Position numbers and translations under genes: made by a program
NCBI GenBank assembly: GCA_022605955.1
Contig: JAKCOZ010000039.1
Coordinates: 2,294,001 to 2,358,000 of the forward strand
Direction: 5' to 3'
DNA: 64,000 bases
Source of the DNA: Rallus limicola
Lineage: Eukaryota; Chordata; Aves; Gruiformes; Rallidae
Shown here: positions 48,241 to 59,900 of the stretch, in pieces
How positions within the stretch are numbered: the stretch's first letter is position 1
How the letters are laid out: each line of letters starts with the position of its first letter
The notes under the pieces: generated by a model
Seen by the model: the letters and a program-made list of their open reading frames with translations, nothing else
Databases searched by the model: none
Told to the model about the DNA's origin: nothing

Positions 48241-48790
48241 CACAGAATCATGGAATACCCTGAGTTGGAAGGGACCCATAGGAATCATTGAGTCCAACTC
48301 CTGGCTCCACACAGGACCAGCCAGGTCAGAGCATGGGACTGAGCGCATTGTCCAGTTGTGTCTTGAACTCAGCCAAGCTCGGTGCTGTGACCACTTCCCT
48401 GAGGAGCCTGTGCCAGTGCCTGACCACCCTCTCAGTAAAGAACCTCTTCCTAATATCCAGCCTAAACCTCCCCTGTCACAGCTTCATGCCGTTCCCTCGG
48501 GTTCTGTCACTGGTCACCAAAGAGAAGAGATCGGCACCTGCCCCTTCGCTCCCCCTCGTCAGGAAGCCATAGAACCTGATGAGGTCTCCCCTCAGTCTCC
48601 TCTTCTCCAGGATGAACAAACCAAGGGACTTCAGCCTCTCCTCATAAGACTTCCCCTCCAGAACCTTCACCGTCCTCGTTGCCCTCCTCTGGACACTCTC
48701 CAGTAGTTTTGTGTCCCTCTTGTACTGTGGTGTCCAAAACTGCACCCAGTACTCGAGGTGAGGCCGCACCAGCAGTGCAGAGAAGATGCT
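48241..48790 (-). mobile_element. CR1 LINE 3' end, about 0.55 kb
   Basis: Read on +: CACAGAATCATGGAATACCC, GAGTTGGAAGGGACCCATAG, CTCCACACAGGACCAGCCAG and GTGAGGCCGCACCAGCAGTG. The - strand encodes [55 protein letters not shown] and [11 protein letters not shown]. The frame is nearly intact over this stretch, so it is among the youngest copies here. Confidence 0.93.
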
Positions 48791-49156
48791 TCCATGCACT
48801 GAGGGCTGTCACTATACAGCATCCATGGGGGCTGAGAGGGAGAAATGTTGCTCTTCCTTTTCTAGAATGTTCCCTGTCAGGATAAGAGAGTGTGTTTGCT
48901 CCACCCAGATGCTGGCAGAAAGAATAGCAAATGATAAAATGCAAGTTGGTCTTTTTGGTGTTTTTGTTGGGTTTTGTTGGTTTGTTAGTTTGGAAAGATG
49001 ATGCCAGAACAGACACGTTTGCCCCAGAAGCAGAATTATCCTTGAGCTAAACCACAACTTCCACCGTATTTCCAGCAGGGAAACCGAAGAGCTTCACCTA
49101 TTTTCAGTGAAACAGCAGTATTCAAACCAGTAACTAAACCCTGACCTTTTCTTATC

Positions 49157-49306
49157 TCTGGAGATACTCAAGACCTGTCTGGATGCCTATCTGTGCAATA
49201 TGAGCTAGGGAGCTGCTTTGGCAGGGGGGTTGGACCCGATGATCTCTGGAGGTCCCTTCCAATACCTGTGATTCTATGATTCTATGATTCTGTGATTCTA
49301 TGATTC
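49157..49306 (+). mobile_element. CR1 LINE tail with expanded octamers
   Basis: CTCTGGAGATACTCAAGACC, TTTGGCAGGGGGGTTGGACC and GGAGGTCCCTTCCAATACCT lead into four octamers of the GATTCTRT type, where most copies have one to three. Confidence 0.93.
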
Positions 49307-52300
49307 ATCTAGAGCTTCTGTACAACAATGATATTTTCACACCAGCTTTCCAGGTTCAACACGTGGTTAGGCACTGTATATTTATTTCTCAATAAATACC
49401 TTGTACATTCTCATTTGTTATAGGAACGTTATTTATGAATAAACACAAGAATGTGCAATAGCCAACACAGCATAATTATTTTTATTTAACTGTCCAAATT
49501 ATATTAATATTTATTTTTAATAGTTAAAAAAAAATCTTAACTGTGTATAGATAGAAAACTTTGAGTATTTTTACATCTCTTACCTGTACTGTCAACTTAG
49601 GTAACAGAGCTCCTTTTGTGTTGGATTTGGCACGTACAACATGCTGTGTGACTCCCCTGTTACATGCTTGTTTGCTTGAATCTTACTTCAGTACAATTGT
49701 TCAGCAATTAGGATCATCAGGCTTAATTTTGCCAGGCTAACGGGTGAGTGACACTCGCAATTACACCTGATGCCTCACGTGGGTAAGGGAAAAAAGTGAA
49801 AGAAGAGGCAAAGGAGTCAAAGATTACGAGTCCCTCCTAACTCCCCTTGTGCTTCAGGCTAACCTGTCGCTCGTACACACAGCGCCTGTAAGTAGGGAAC
49901 GTGCTTTGCTCTGACTGACATCCTGTCTGCCTGTGCTTCCCGTGTTTCCTTTCTCCTTTCTTTGCCCCTCAGTTAAATAACGATCATGCCCTGAAGTGAC
50001 CTCACACTGTTACTGACTGTTTATGTGTGTAGTGAGCACATCACACACGTAAGCAGGGACTAGACCAACACCTGCATTCGAGGAGGTAGTTACAATCACT
50101 GCATCGCTACCGCTGGTGCGACTGACGCGATTAAAGCATCAGCAACGGTCAGGACCCGCTCCAACCAGCAGCTCTATTTATTCACAGACCCAGTGCCTTT
50201 TCCTAAAAACCAGTGGGTGCGAAAGTGCCTTCATAAACCCTGAGAAGCGATGGGAAGCACCCCAGCTCACTTTCAGGGGGTAGTGAGTGACACACAGCGC
50301 CGGTGCGTGTGTTGCCAGGAGAGCAGCCACCGGTGGTGCTGTTAGTTAAACAAAGCCAAAGCGTTTTGCTAATCAAAAATAAATCCATATCAGAGAAGCT
50401 CTGCAAGTCCCAGGGACATGAAAGAAGAGTGTTTGCTGAATTTCAGAGCAGGGAAGTAACGCTGCCGGTCCCCAGAGATGGGGGGAAAGCACAGCTCCTG
50501 CTTTGATTTCCCTGGGGTAGGGATGAGCATTAAAGCAGGTGAGAGATGCGTGCCCCAGGGAAAATTTTGTCCTGAACTGTTAGAGTTTAGAGAGATGCTG
50601 TTGGGTCAGATATGATCTGCAATGAAGCGATGTTAAAAGCAAACCATCCCCCACCCCAGTTGTTCTGAAATGAAAAAAAATCAAGTGTTTTGTTCATTTC
50701 TTCTCTTTTTCTCTCAAACCCTACCAGGAACTGCTGCCTCCTGCTCCCAGACACCCACCCTCCTGGCCCTGGACACGACCGCATCCTGTTGAGCCCCTGA
50801 AAGGCAAACTGAAGCACAACAGACAGACACCTCCTGAAATAAAGAGCAAATCCAAATGCTATGGAGGGGTAGCTTTAAATTGCATAGCATGAAATATAAT
50901 TTACAGGGAGAATCAAACAAAAGGTTTAAAATTGGATTTACCATGGAGTTTCCTTTAAATAACACTGGTTTACGATAAAGACAATGGAAATATAGGTAAT
51001 ATAAGGCATGTAAATCTGAGGTGAAAAAGTTTATCCACTTAAGTAATCTATAAAGTCTAGAGCACATTTGCTACTTAACTGCAATAAAAAGCTGCTTTTT
51101 TTGAAGGACTGCTGGTAATAAAAGCAGAGGTGCTAAAGAAATTTCCATGTAAAACTGCATTTACAAACTGACTTGTTAATATGCCAAATCTTTATTGCAT
51201 TCTGCATCTCATCAGATGTTTACAGGAGATATTTATATTTTGAAGTGTACTTCCCCTCAGTAGCCACATCTGTGTCTATGTGGGTGTACATGAGTTTGTC
51301 CCAGCCAGGGATAACCTTCTCAACCTTCTCCTCCCAATTCCCTTCTCTCCAAACAGGAATTGCATCTTCAACCTCTTTGTTTTCACATACATAGTTATCA
51401 TAACAATACTAACAAGCCTTTGAAAAACGTCTTCCGTCCTCTCTTGCTCTAAAGAGTTTCAAAGCTGGCCAGGCTCTGAATCACATCACAAATATGGGAC
51501 GTTTTTTATGTTCTGGTGAAGACTTCTGCTGCAGGACTGATGGAATAGAGGATGATCACTGGAAACCGGGCCCTTTAAAACATTTGGTTTAATGAGACCA
51601 AATTAATTTGCCTCCTCCCCTCCAAATACCCTATTCACAGTGCGGTCTGAGCTACGGTGGGATTAAGAGAAACAATAGAAGTGAAGCATTGCAACTCCTC
51701 CTTCAGATTTTAGAAGTACCCTCCCTGGACATTCTTCTATTCAGTTACCCTCAAATTACTATCAGTAGAGTATCAATGATGATGCATATCCCTCACCCCA
51801 GCTTAATTAAATCATACATTCAATTCATCATGTATTCCAGTGTTCCCAATGCACTACACAATATCTATTCTTTAGTAGATAAAGAGGTCTTACTGCTTCA
51901 TGGGACAAGCCAAACACCAGTCAACTGAATTATAAGTTTTTATAACTACCCTGGATAATAAATATACCCCAACACAGATATCTTGCTAAAATAAAAGCAG
52001 ATTTTTCCCTCTTCTTTTATAAAGAATAAAGTATTTTCTCATGCCTAGATCTTTCCTCCAGTTTCATCTTCAAAAGACCCAAGCAAAAAAGATCATGAAG
52101 GAGCTCTAGCAAAGTGTGAGTAATTGTCCCCCAGCCGAAAAGGGATTCTGGGCAACAGTGTGGCTGCATCAGTCACGCAAAGGATGGCAGTTTTGACCCA
52201 TTACCCTTACTTTTCACAGGCAGAACCTGAAAGAATCTATTTTTGTTTTGTTTTCCTTCTTAACAGCCACTTTCTCTAGATCTGACAAGGCTGAGCACCG

Positions 52301-52815
52301 TGCCTGATCAGATAATGAATGTTTACAGGCGACAGTCAGTGTTTCCAGGCTGCTCCATTGTTCCCAGCATCCAGCGGTGAAGCCCTGATGCCCGTCAGGA
52401 CAAGAAAGCCACAGCAGAGGAAGGAAGGGTTTCCTGCCTGACAAGACCAGTCCTGTTCAAACCAGAGATGGAGTTAACTTACCCACTCAAACACACGCAC
52501 ACAACACACCGAAACAAATTGCCTGGCTCTGCCTTGCATAATATTATCAAAACCCAGTGAACTGGGATTAATTAAACAGGGTGAGATGGCACCGTGGTGC
52601 TGGCAACACGGCAGGCAGAGGAATGATCACAAAACTGTCCTTTATTTATTTGTCCCTCTGGAAAGACACTCGCTCCGTTGCCATCCTGCAGTTCACCTCC
52701 ATGCTGCTGCATTTCTTTAACCACGCTAAGTCGGTTGAGAGATGTGGGGTGAAATTTGACAGCCTTGCTGTCCTGCAGACTTGGGTGGCTTTTCTGATTA
52801 GTGAACAGTACATGT
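49307..52815. other. Intergenic DNA downstream of VWA8
   Basis: Includes a very AT-rich block at 49370-49590 with AATAAA motifs on both strands. No gene recognised. Confidence 0.45.
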
Positions 52816-52821
52816 TTTATT
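52816..52821 (-). terminator. Candidate VWA8 poly(A) signal
   Basis: AATAAA on the - strand, 92 bases after the VWA8 stop codon, would give a short 3' UTR of roughly 110-125 bases. Further - strand AATAAA motifs at about 52640-52650 are alternatives. Confidence 0.5.
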
Positions 52822-52912
52822 AATGACTGTGTTTAGCCTCAGCTTTAGGGTTTATATGTCCAGCAGGAGTGGGCTGCTTCTTTGAAGTCATGCTCGGTGA
52901 CATCAGTGATGC

Positions 52913-53021
52913 TCAGGCACTTGACAACATGGTAGATGTGAAGATCTGCTGCAGAATCTGGGGGATCTCTTTGGTATCCATGGCAATAAAAGACCGACCT
53001 GCAGGTAGGGTCCTCTGCAGC
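52913..53021 (-). CDS. VWA8: VWA8 last coding exon
   Basis: A strong pyrimidine tract and CTCTTTAG precede 53021 on the - strand. The first G completes the Arg codon split with the previous exon. [20 protein letters not shown] follows, then [15 protein letters not shown] and TGA at 52915-52913. Size and ending agree with the vertebrate family. The open reading frame on the opposite strand here is a shadow. Confidence 0.94.
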
Positions 53022-56000
53022 CTAAAGAGCAGAGAGAAGGACAGGACACAATTACCATTTCAAATTACCTCCCCCCTGACCCCAGCAAGCCACAGTCTTT
53101 TACGAATGGACGTTTTTCTGTCTGAATACAGAGCCAACCCATGCCGTTCCTGTCGCTGTCACCATGCAATTAAAGGCTTGGGAGAGCGGCAGTGGGAGGA
53201 AACGCTGAGCACAGCGAAGCCACAGAGGTCCTTTCAGCAGGACAATCATGAGTGTTTCTACAGATTTCTAATCACGCCCTCTCTCTGGCATGCTGAAATT
53301 TTGATCAAGGTACCAGTGATCCCATGAGGTATTACCACAGCTGGTTTCCTGAGAGCAGCTAGAGAGTTACTTTGGAAATGAAGATATTCCCTTACTCTAA
53401 ATATATTAGCATGAACCCGCAGCTCCTTCAGTTCAACACCTCCAGTGACCGTAACTGTGCTCTTTGTGTTTCCTCCTCGAGATCGCAGCAGATTAGATTG
53501 AAACATGTTGTTTTTCCTGCCAATATTACCCTGACATTTTTATTCAGAGCTTAACCCCCCCTTAGTGAAGGTAAACAAGGCACACATTACAAACCCTGTC
53601 TCCCTCGTGTCTAGTCAGCAGGCTCAGTATTTATTTCGGTCACTGCATGTCAGAGGTGTTTATGCTCCACACTATTTCCCCAGTGCTAAGGTAGGTCTCA
53701 CTTTTCAAGTGAGTTTTTAAAAAAAGCTGCACCAGAGGATTCCCTTCTCCTCCCCTCACAGCAGTGACAGGAAGGCTCTGTCTAATGCTGCACTTCCACG
53801 GACACAGAAGTGCATTTCAGCGACAGCGCTGCGTGCATTTTCCATACCCAGTGGACTAGGCAATTATCAGAGCTCCTCTTACACACAGCAGGATATGAGC
53901 AATGCTTTTTTGGATTTTTTAATTCCTAGCAGAAGCAAAAGGGCCTCCTGTAATTACAACCTTGCAGAAGGGATTCTTTTCTCCATGCACAGCGCAGCTC
54001 TGATGTACAGACCTGAGACATGACTAACACTGGCTGTGCAGCTGCATCTTTCAGCCCTTTTCTGATTAAAACTATGTACCAAAGACCAAGTCCCTTTGGG
54101 ATTTCTCTCACTCTGCTCTAGTTGAAGCCTCAAACAGAAGCAGAAAAGGCACTGTTGGTATTTGTAACTATAGCAGCTTTTTTTTTGCTGCACGGGCTGC
54201 TCCTCAGTGGACATGGAACATCACCTGGGACAGAATTTCCTTATTTTACCTCGTGCCAAATCAACTTTAAGTAAAATTACGTAGTAGCACTAGAAATAGG
54301 CATAGTGGTTCAGACTCTCCAAAGAATTTAGGTCTCTGACACAACCAGAATGAGTCAGGCTTCTGGCAGTTTTAAAGACCACTAAACGCCAGCTTCTCTT
54401 GCTTTAATCTCATTTCTTAGGCTCACGTGGATTCAGACCCCATACTGGGCAATGGCAAAGGCATCGTGTCTCCATCGTGATTATGTAATGATAGTATATT
54501 CAGGGATAATGCACATCCTTCAGTGGGAGGATGGCTTCAGGTGCTCCCCTTGGATGTGAAGAATGCTCTGGACCAGCTGCCCATTAATTGCAAGGACCCA
54601 TGTACCAGTCTCCTTCCTGACACAAGACAAAGCCACTGCTTTTTGACAGTGCATAAAAAAATCAGAATGATGGATGAAAACTTGGACGTGAGCTGACAGC
54701 CTGCACTCACAGCCCAGAAAGCCAACCACATCCTGGGCTGCATCAAAACCAATGTGGGCCAGCTGGTCAAGGGTGGTGATTCAGCCCCTCTGCTCTGCTC
54801 TAGTGAGACTTCACCCGGGATCCTCGGTACAAGAAAGACATGGGGCAAGTCCAGAGTAGGGCAATGATGATCAGAGGGCTGAAGCACCTCTGTTTTGAAG
54901 ACAGGCTCAGAGAGCCTATCTTGTTCAACCTGGAGAAGAGAAGGCTCTGGGAAGACCTTATTGTGGCCTTTCCATATATAAAGGGGCCTCATAAGGACAG
55001 AGAGACCTTTTTCCCCCAGGGCTTGGAGTGATAAGACAAGGGGTAACAGTTTTAAACTGAAAGAGGGTAGGTTTAGATTGGACATAAGGAAGAAACTTTT
55101 TATGATGAGGGTGGTGAGGCCCTGGCACAGGCTGCCCAGAGAAGCTTTGGCTGCCTCCTCCCTGGCAGTGTTCAAGGCCAGGGTGGTTGAGAGTTTGTGA
55201 GGTCTTGTGAGGGTGTCCCTGCCCATGGCAGGGGGATTGCACTGGATGATCTTTAAAGGTCCCTTCAAACCCAAACATTCTTTTGATTTTACGATTCTGT
55301 GATCAACACTTCAGTGCAGAACACCAGCACAGGCAACTGTGTCTAACTTCACTGTATTAAAAGCATAATTTAGATTTATGATGAATGGAAACAAAGAAAG
55401 TTCTATTAGGGATAAAATAAATATACTCACCTATCTGCCTGGTCTCCTAAGGATCCTATAAATATGGCAAAGGCATTGACTTGAGCATTGGTGGTCAAGA
55501 CCTGGGCAAACCTGGATGGCTGAATACCGTATCGCTCCAGATTGGCGTCACTCAAGACGATTACGAAATACTCATCAGCCTCTTCCTTGGCGATGTCACG
55601 AATGGCATGCTCTGTCCCTTCCAAGGTATGGTCTCCACTCATGCAGAACTGAGCATGGGCATGCATGACCTGCGTGCACGGCGCAGCCAAGGGGAAATAT
55701 GTCAGAGGACTTCATGAATAAGCATTCGTTTCAGTTGGCACAGGGTGGGGATGGTGAATATTCACTTGTGCTATATTAGGGGATGCTTCAGAAATGTGGG
55801 CAGTGGTCCAGATGCTACAGAAGATGCAGCTTTTTGTACATAATATGTTGCATTTCAAGACAGGCGTCACTTCTTTAAAATATGGCAGGTCAAACAAACA
55901 AAATCTACACACAGATAGAACTAGACTGGACCTTAAGGAAGGTAAAATACTTTGATCAGCTGCAGTTTGAGTATTGCTACATTCCTACATTTGAGGAAGA

Positions 56001-56950
56001 AAACAGGGCTTAGTTTCCTAATACTGTGACCAGCTCTGGCCTGTTTATAACTTGCAATGGGCTTCCAAGCCCCAGTAGTGCTGCAGTTGTTATCAAATCT
56101 TTTACATTGGCAGCCAGGTTAAAAAATACTGAAATGGGTTGCTTGAATTTTTATGAAATAAATACACTATTTTTATTGATGAAGCTGTTTCCTATCCAGA
56201 AGGTAAGGCATTTTAGACATTAGGAAACCCAGTCCTTCAAACCCAAGGAACTGCTGATCTTTTAAAAATAATTTTTGAAGGAAGCTCAAATACATAGCTC
56301 TAACCTTACAAGGTACCAACCAGGTAAATCCTCACTCAGCTTTTCTGCATCCTATTGCAGCAAAGTCTTGATGGATACCCTCACTCTGCAATTGTGGTTT
56401 AACACGTTTTGAGTCTAGCATTGACACATTTTCCCACTGCTAGTGTGACACGTCACTTTTTGAAGGTACCAGGCTAAATCAGTGACCTGGTATCACTCTA
56501 AATTAGTCACTTGTGCGCTAATAATATCACCACCTTTTTTAGGCAGAGCTATCTGTATCACTGCATAATGATTGGAACTTCCCATATTTCCTTGACAGGC
56601 ACACAAAATCACACATTTATGACACAGCAGTCCAGAAAAAGGCACTTCTGTCTTCTACTATTCTGGCACAATTTGTTTTCTGCCAGGTCTCTGAAAGGTC
56701 CTGTCTCAGCTTTATGCAAATAGACAAATTTCACTTTCTGGCCTTTTATTTCATCCTTACGATGTTTCGCATCCTGTGACCTACCTACAATTTCATTTTT
56801 TGCAGTCATAAAATCCTTAATTACCCATCAGCACTTATCAGTAGGGTTTACCTTGAGAATCTCTAATCTTTGCTTATTGTTCTTGGGAACTTTGTCGCTC
56901 TCAACCAAGGTGATGTCGAAGCCATCTCCTGAATGCCCAACAATGTCGTA
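52913..56950 (-). CDS. VWA8: VWA8, von Willebrand factor A domain-containing protein 8, last three exons (partial)
   Basis: Three - strand exons join in frame: 56950-56852, 55669-55431 and 53021-52913. Together they give the last 147 residues of VWA8 (KIAA0564). The sequence opens [13 protein letters not shown], continues through the hallmark [16 protein letters not shown] and [16 protein letters not shown], then [15 protein letters not shown], and ends [18 protein letters not shown] and [13 protein letters not shown]. This is the second half of the C-terminal vWA domain; the Asp of VLSDAN is a candidate metal-site (MIDAS) residue. VWA8 is known as a large mitochondrial protein with AAA ATPase modules plus this vWA domain. 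The exon with the DxSxS part of the metal site is not visible and probably lies beyond the right edge. Gene orientation and neighbourhood match the human locus. Confidence 0.95.
54680..55303 (+). mobile_element. CR1 LINE inside VWA8 last intron
   Basis: [56 protein letters not shown] coding, GTGAGGCCCTGGCACAGGCT and the tail TTTTACGATTCTGTGAT. It lies antisense to VWA8 between its last two exons. Confidence 0.92.
55431..55669 (-). CDS. VWA8: VWA8 penultimate exon
   Basis: On the - strand the acceptor GTGCACGCAG precedes 55669 and the donor ATAG|GTGAGT follows 55431. The 239 bases encode [18 protein letters not shown] to GSLGDQAD plus two bases of an Arg codon. It contains the alternating hydrophobic strand [10 protein letters not shown] and the strand AFAIFIG of the Rossmann-like vWA fold. 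Confidence 0.95.
56852..56950 (-). CDS. VWA8: VWA8 third-to-last exon
   Basis: On the - strand an acceptor TTTCTTGCAG precedes 56950 and a donor AAG|GTAAAC follows 56852. The exon is 99 bases, phase 0 at both ends, 33 codons, from [10 protein letters not shown] to KQRLEILK. The middle ([14 protein letters not shown]) is less conserved against mammals than the ends. Confidence 0.93.
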
Positions 56951-59900
56951 CTGCAAGAAAGAAACTTCATCAGTCATCTGTTAGTCACGAACGGCCCCTG
57001 GGTCACAATCACAGGAGACAGATCAAAGGCTATTTGCTTTCAATATGAAAACCCAAATACTGTTTCCTGTTCCTGTTTATCAGCCGCTTAAGGGAACTAC
57101 TTGCCATTTCTCACTGATGTGGAACTACGGGAACGAAATGCTACAAAATGAAATTTAAAGAACAGTTACTTATTTCCGTGGCCTGTTTTTCACATCATCC
57201 CACCAGCTGCAGAGTGGTGATGCGTAAGACAAAGACCTTGCCCTCTCACATTGTCCACTTATTCTCTTAAAGTAGCAATTTTCATCCTAGATTCTGACAA
57301 ACAAGAAGAGCATTGTTTGAGAGCAGCTCCCAAGTTTGATGGATCATTTCTGTGACCTCATTCTGCTCTGATAAAAAAACCCCAACGTATTACAAGCCTT
57401 CTTTTTTTGGGGAAAATCAGCAGTCCTTATTTTTGTGTATAACAGATCAAAGTCATTGCCCAAAGTATCTAGAGAAGTGAATTCTAAGAGTCTCTGGATG
57501 TTTTCAAAGGACATCTTTCTCCTGTGAAAGATGATGCAAAAACACAACATGTAGAGCTGTAGTAGTTCAAATACCTTGTTGAACAAATTATGTGATATTT
57601 GGAAGTCCTTTGTTTTATGTGAGATTTTTATTGTTGATACATGAAAACCAAGGCAAGCTGAGCTATGGCAAGGTCCTGCCCTGCCCTTTGTGTTGTGGCA
57701 GTCACCCCAGGGCAAATTCATAAGCAGGACAACAGTGGATTTAAGAGTTGACTACACCAAATAATAGAGCACAGTGCACAGATCCTAAGCCTGGAGAGGC
57801 GTGACCTGATAATTCTTCAATAGGAACATGCCTGTATTTTCCCCTGCCTAGCTGGCACAGACCTGCCCTTAGCTGCCAGAGAGCCCTTGTGCAACACTTT
57901 TCTGTTATCTTTTATTCAAGTACTGTGTACAGGTACCGCTGAGTTGACCATCCCTAATTCCCACATAATCATTTGGTAAAAGGTGGATCTCATCCTCAAA
58001 GACTTTCTGACTTTTCTTTCCTATCAAAGACTACATTAGTCAGGTTCTGGGGACTGAGGAAATCGCATTCTTTATTGACAAAGCTCTTTTGAACTGTTTT
58101 CATACTGCTAATTTGCTTTAAAATATTTCAAGAGTGAGAGAAAGCTTGAGCAGCTGGAACATTTTTAAAGGTGACACCTCCCTCTGCAAAACAGCAAATG
58201 TGCCACATTATTTCACCCAGGGTCAGACCATTTCATGACAGCCTCAAATAACCCAGACTTCATTCCCCCAGGAAATCTTTACATAAGCTAGTCCCCACAT
58301 GGTCCCATTTCATTCTGCTCTGTTGGCTTTTCCCATTCCTCTTCTCCCCAGCACTTCCATTTCTTGTGTTTCCTACCCAGCCTTATGAAAAGCTTCCAGT
58401 TTGACACATGCTTTCTCTTCAAAACCTATTTTTTATCCCCATCAATGCTTCAGACTCTCTTACTCGCCATGAATATTCAGCTGGTGCTTCTGTCTTCCTC
58501 AAACCATTATCCTTCCTGGAGAAAAGACACGGCAAATGACAATACACACATCTTGAGAGTATTGCTGAGGTTACATTCAACATTCTTCTGAATTAACACA
58601 GGGATAAATCCGGAACATGAACCACCCACAAGGAGAGTGTGCATGTGATTTGTTTTAAAAACTAGAGATTATTCAAATCAGAGGAGCTAAATAAAGCAGT
58701 GGTTTAATGGAGCGGAAGATACTCAGCACTAACGTGGTTCTTACATAAGGTCAGAAACATCCACACATCTCCAGGTTGGCTCTTAATTACGAAACCCTTT
58801 GCTGAGCGGATTTGTATTCTGTATCACTCTTAAATCAACAACCTAATTATGTAAAACAAATGCTGCCATTCTCCAGTAGAAAAAGAAGCCCGATTCCTTC
58901 TTAACGAGCTCCTTCCCAGCATTTCACAGACCTCTCCCACCAGGTGTCCTGGTCTCAGCTCCGCCATACTGAGTTCATAGGGATAGGACAGACTTTGCTG
59001 TCATCTGGGAATCAGTAATGGACCAATCTTTCATCTCAAAAGGCTGGGTGTAAACTCGGAGGGACAGGCTGGGTACAGGGAACTGCTACAGCTCCTAGGT
59101 GAAACACCAGATGTTGACCCCACAGTTGGGTCCCCTCAGCATTCCTACACTGGGTAGGAATGCAGAACCCGGGTGGGGGCAAGGCGAGGCTGTAATGACC
59201 TGCGCAAGCTATCACAGGCATGTAAAGCCATTCACCTGGGAACATCATGTCCTGTCTGCCTCTTCCTCAGCTAGCTGTCTGTTATTCTCCCTGTGTGCCC
59301 ATGCATGTGCCAGAGGAGGTGTATTTAAAAGATGTTATCTGTTTCCTTGTTTCTTTGCCAACAGTTTACCACCCGACTTGCGATTAAAAAAGGTGTAGCG
59401 AGGCAGCGGGGAAGAAGTGCCTGTTTGCTTTGTTCTGGCTGCGGCAAGTGGAGCCTCCCCCAGAGCAGGGCGAGATCTCGCCGCGCCTGAGCACCTGCAC
59501 TGTGGAAATGATGTGGACACCAGCTCTTGTGCTGGTCCTTATGGTCCTCTGATCCCCCCGGAAGTCAAGTCAAGGACCAGGAGTGGCCAAAAGCTAATGA
59601 CCACGAGGCTGGTTTTGGGCAGTTTAGCTTCCCAAATCAGATGAGTACTTGTGACCCTGTCCTGGGGACAGGAACATAGCAGCACTGACTTGCTTTGACT
59701 TAGGGCGGCATGAGACTGCAACCCAGGAGACCTTCCCTGAGAGGAAGGGATGAGGACAGGCTGACAGCCAAGCTCTAGAGGTGACAGAAGGGAGATGTTT
59801 CCCCAGAGGGACATATAGAGTCTACTGCAACTTGGGGAAGCAGAGTTTGGGACAGAGTAAAACTGGACTGAAGAACCCCACTCTGCAAGGGCAAAGAAGG

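Noticed and set aside
52869..53327. 152-codon open frame on the + strand.
   Set aside because: It is the antisense shadow of the last VWA8 exon and its flanks; the - strand reading has conserved protein and splice sites.
54537..55274. 245-codon open frame on the - strand, the longest in the window.
   Set aside because: It is antisense to a CR1 copy inside a VWA8 intron, and its peptide has no gene-like features.
58940..59000. GTGTCCTGGTCTCAGCTCC, reminiscent of the start of another avian LTR family.
   Set aside because: The resemblance fades after about 15 bases and no other LTR landmarks follow.
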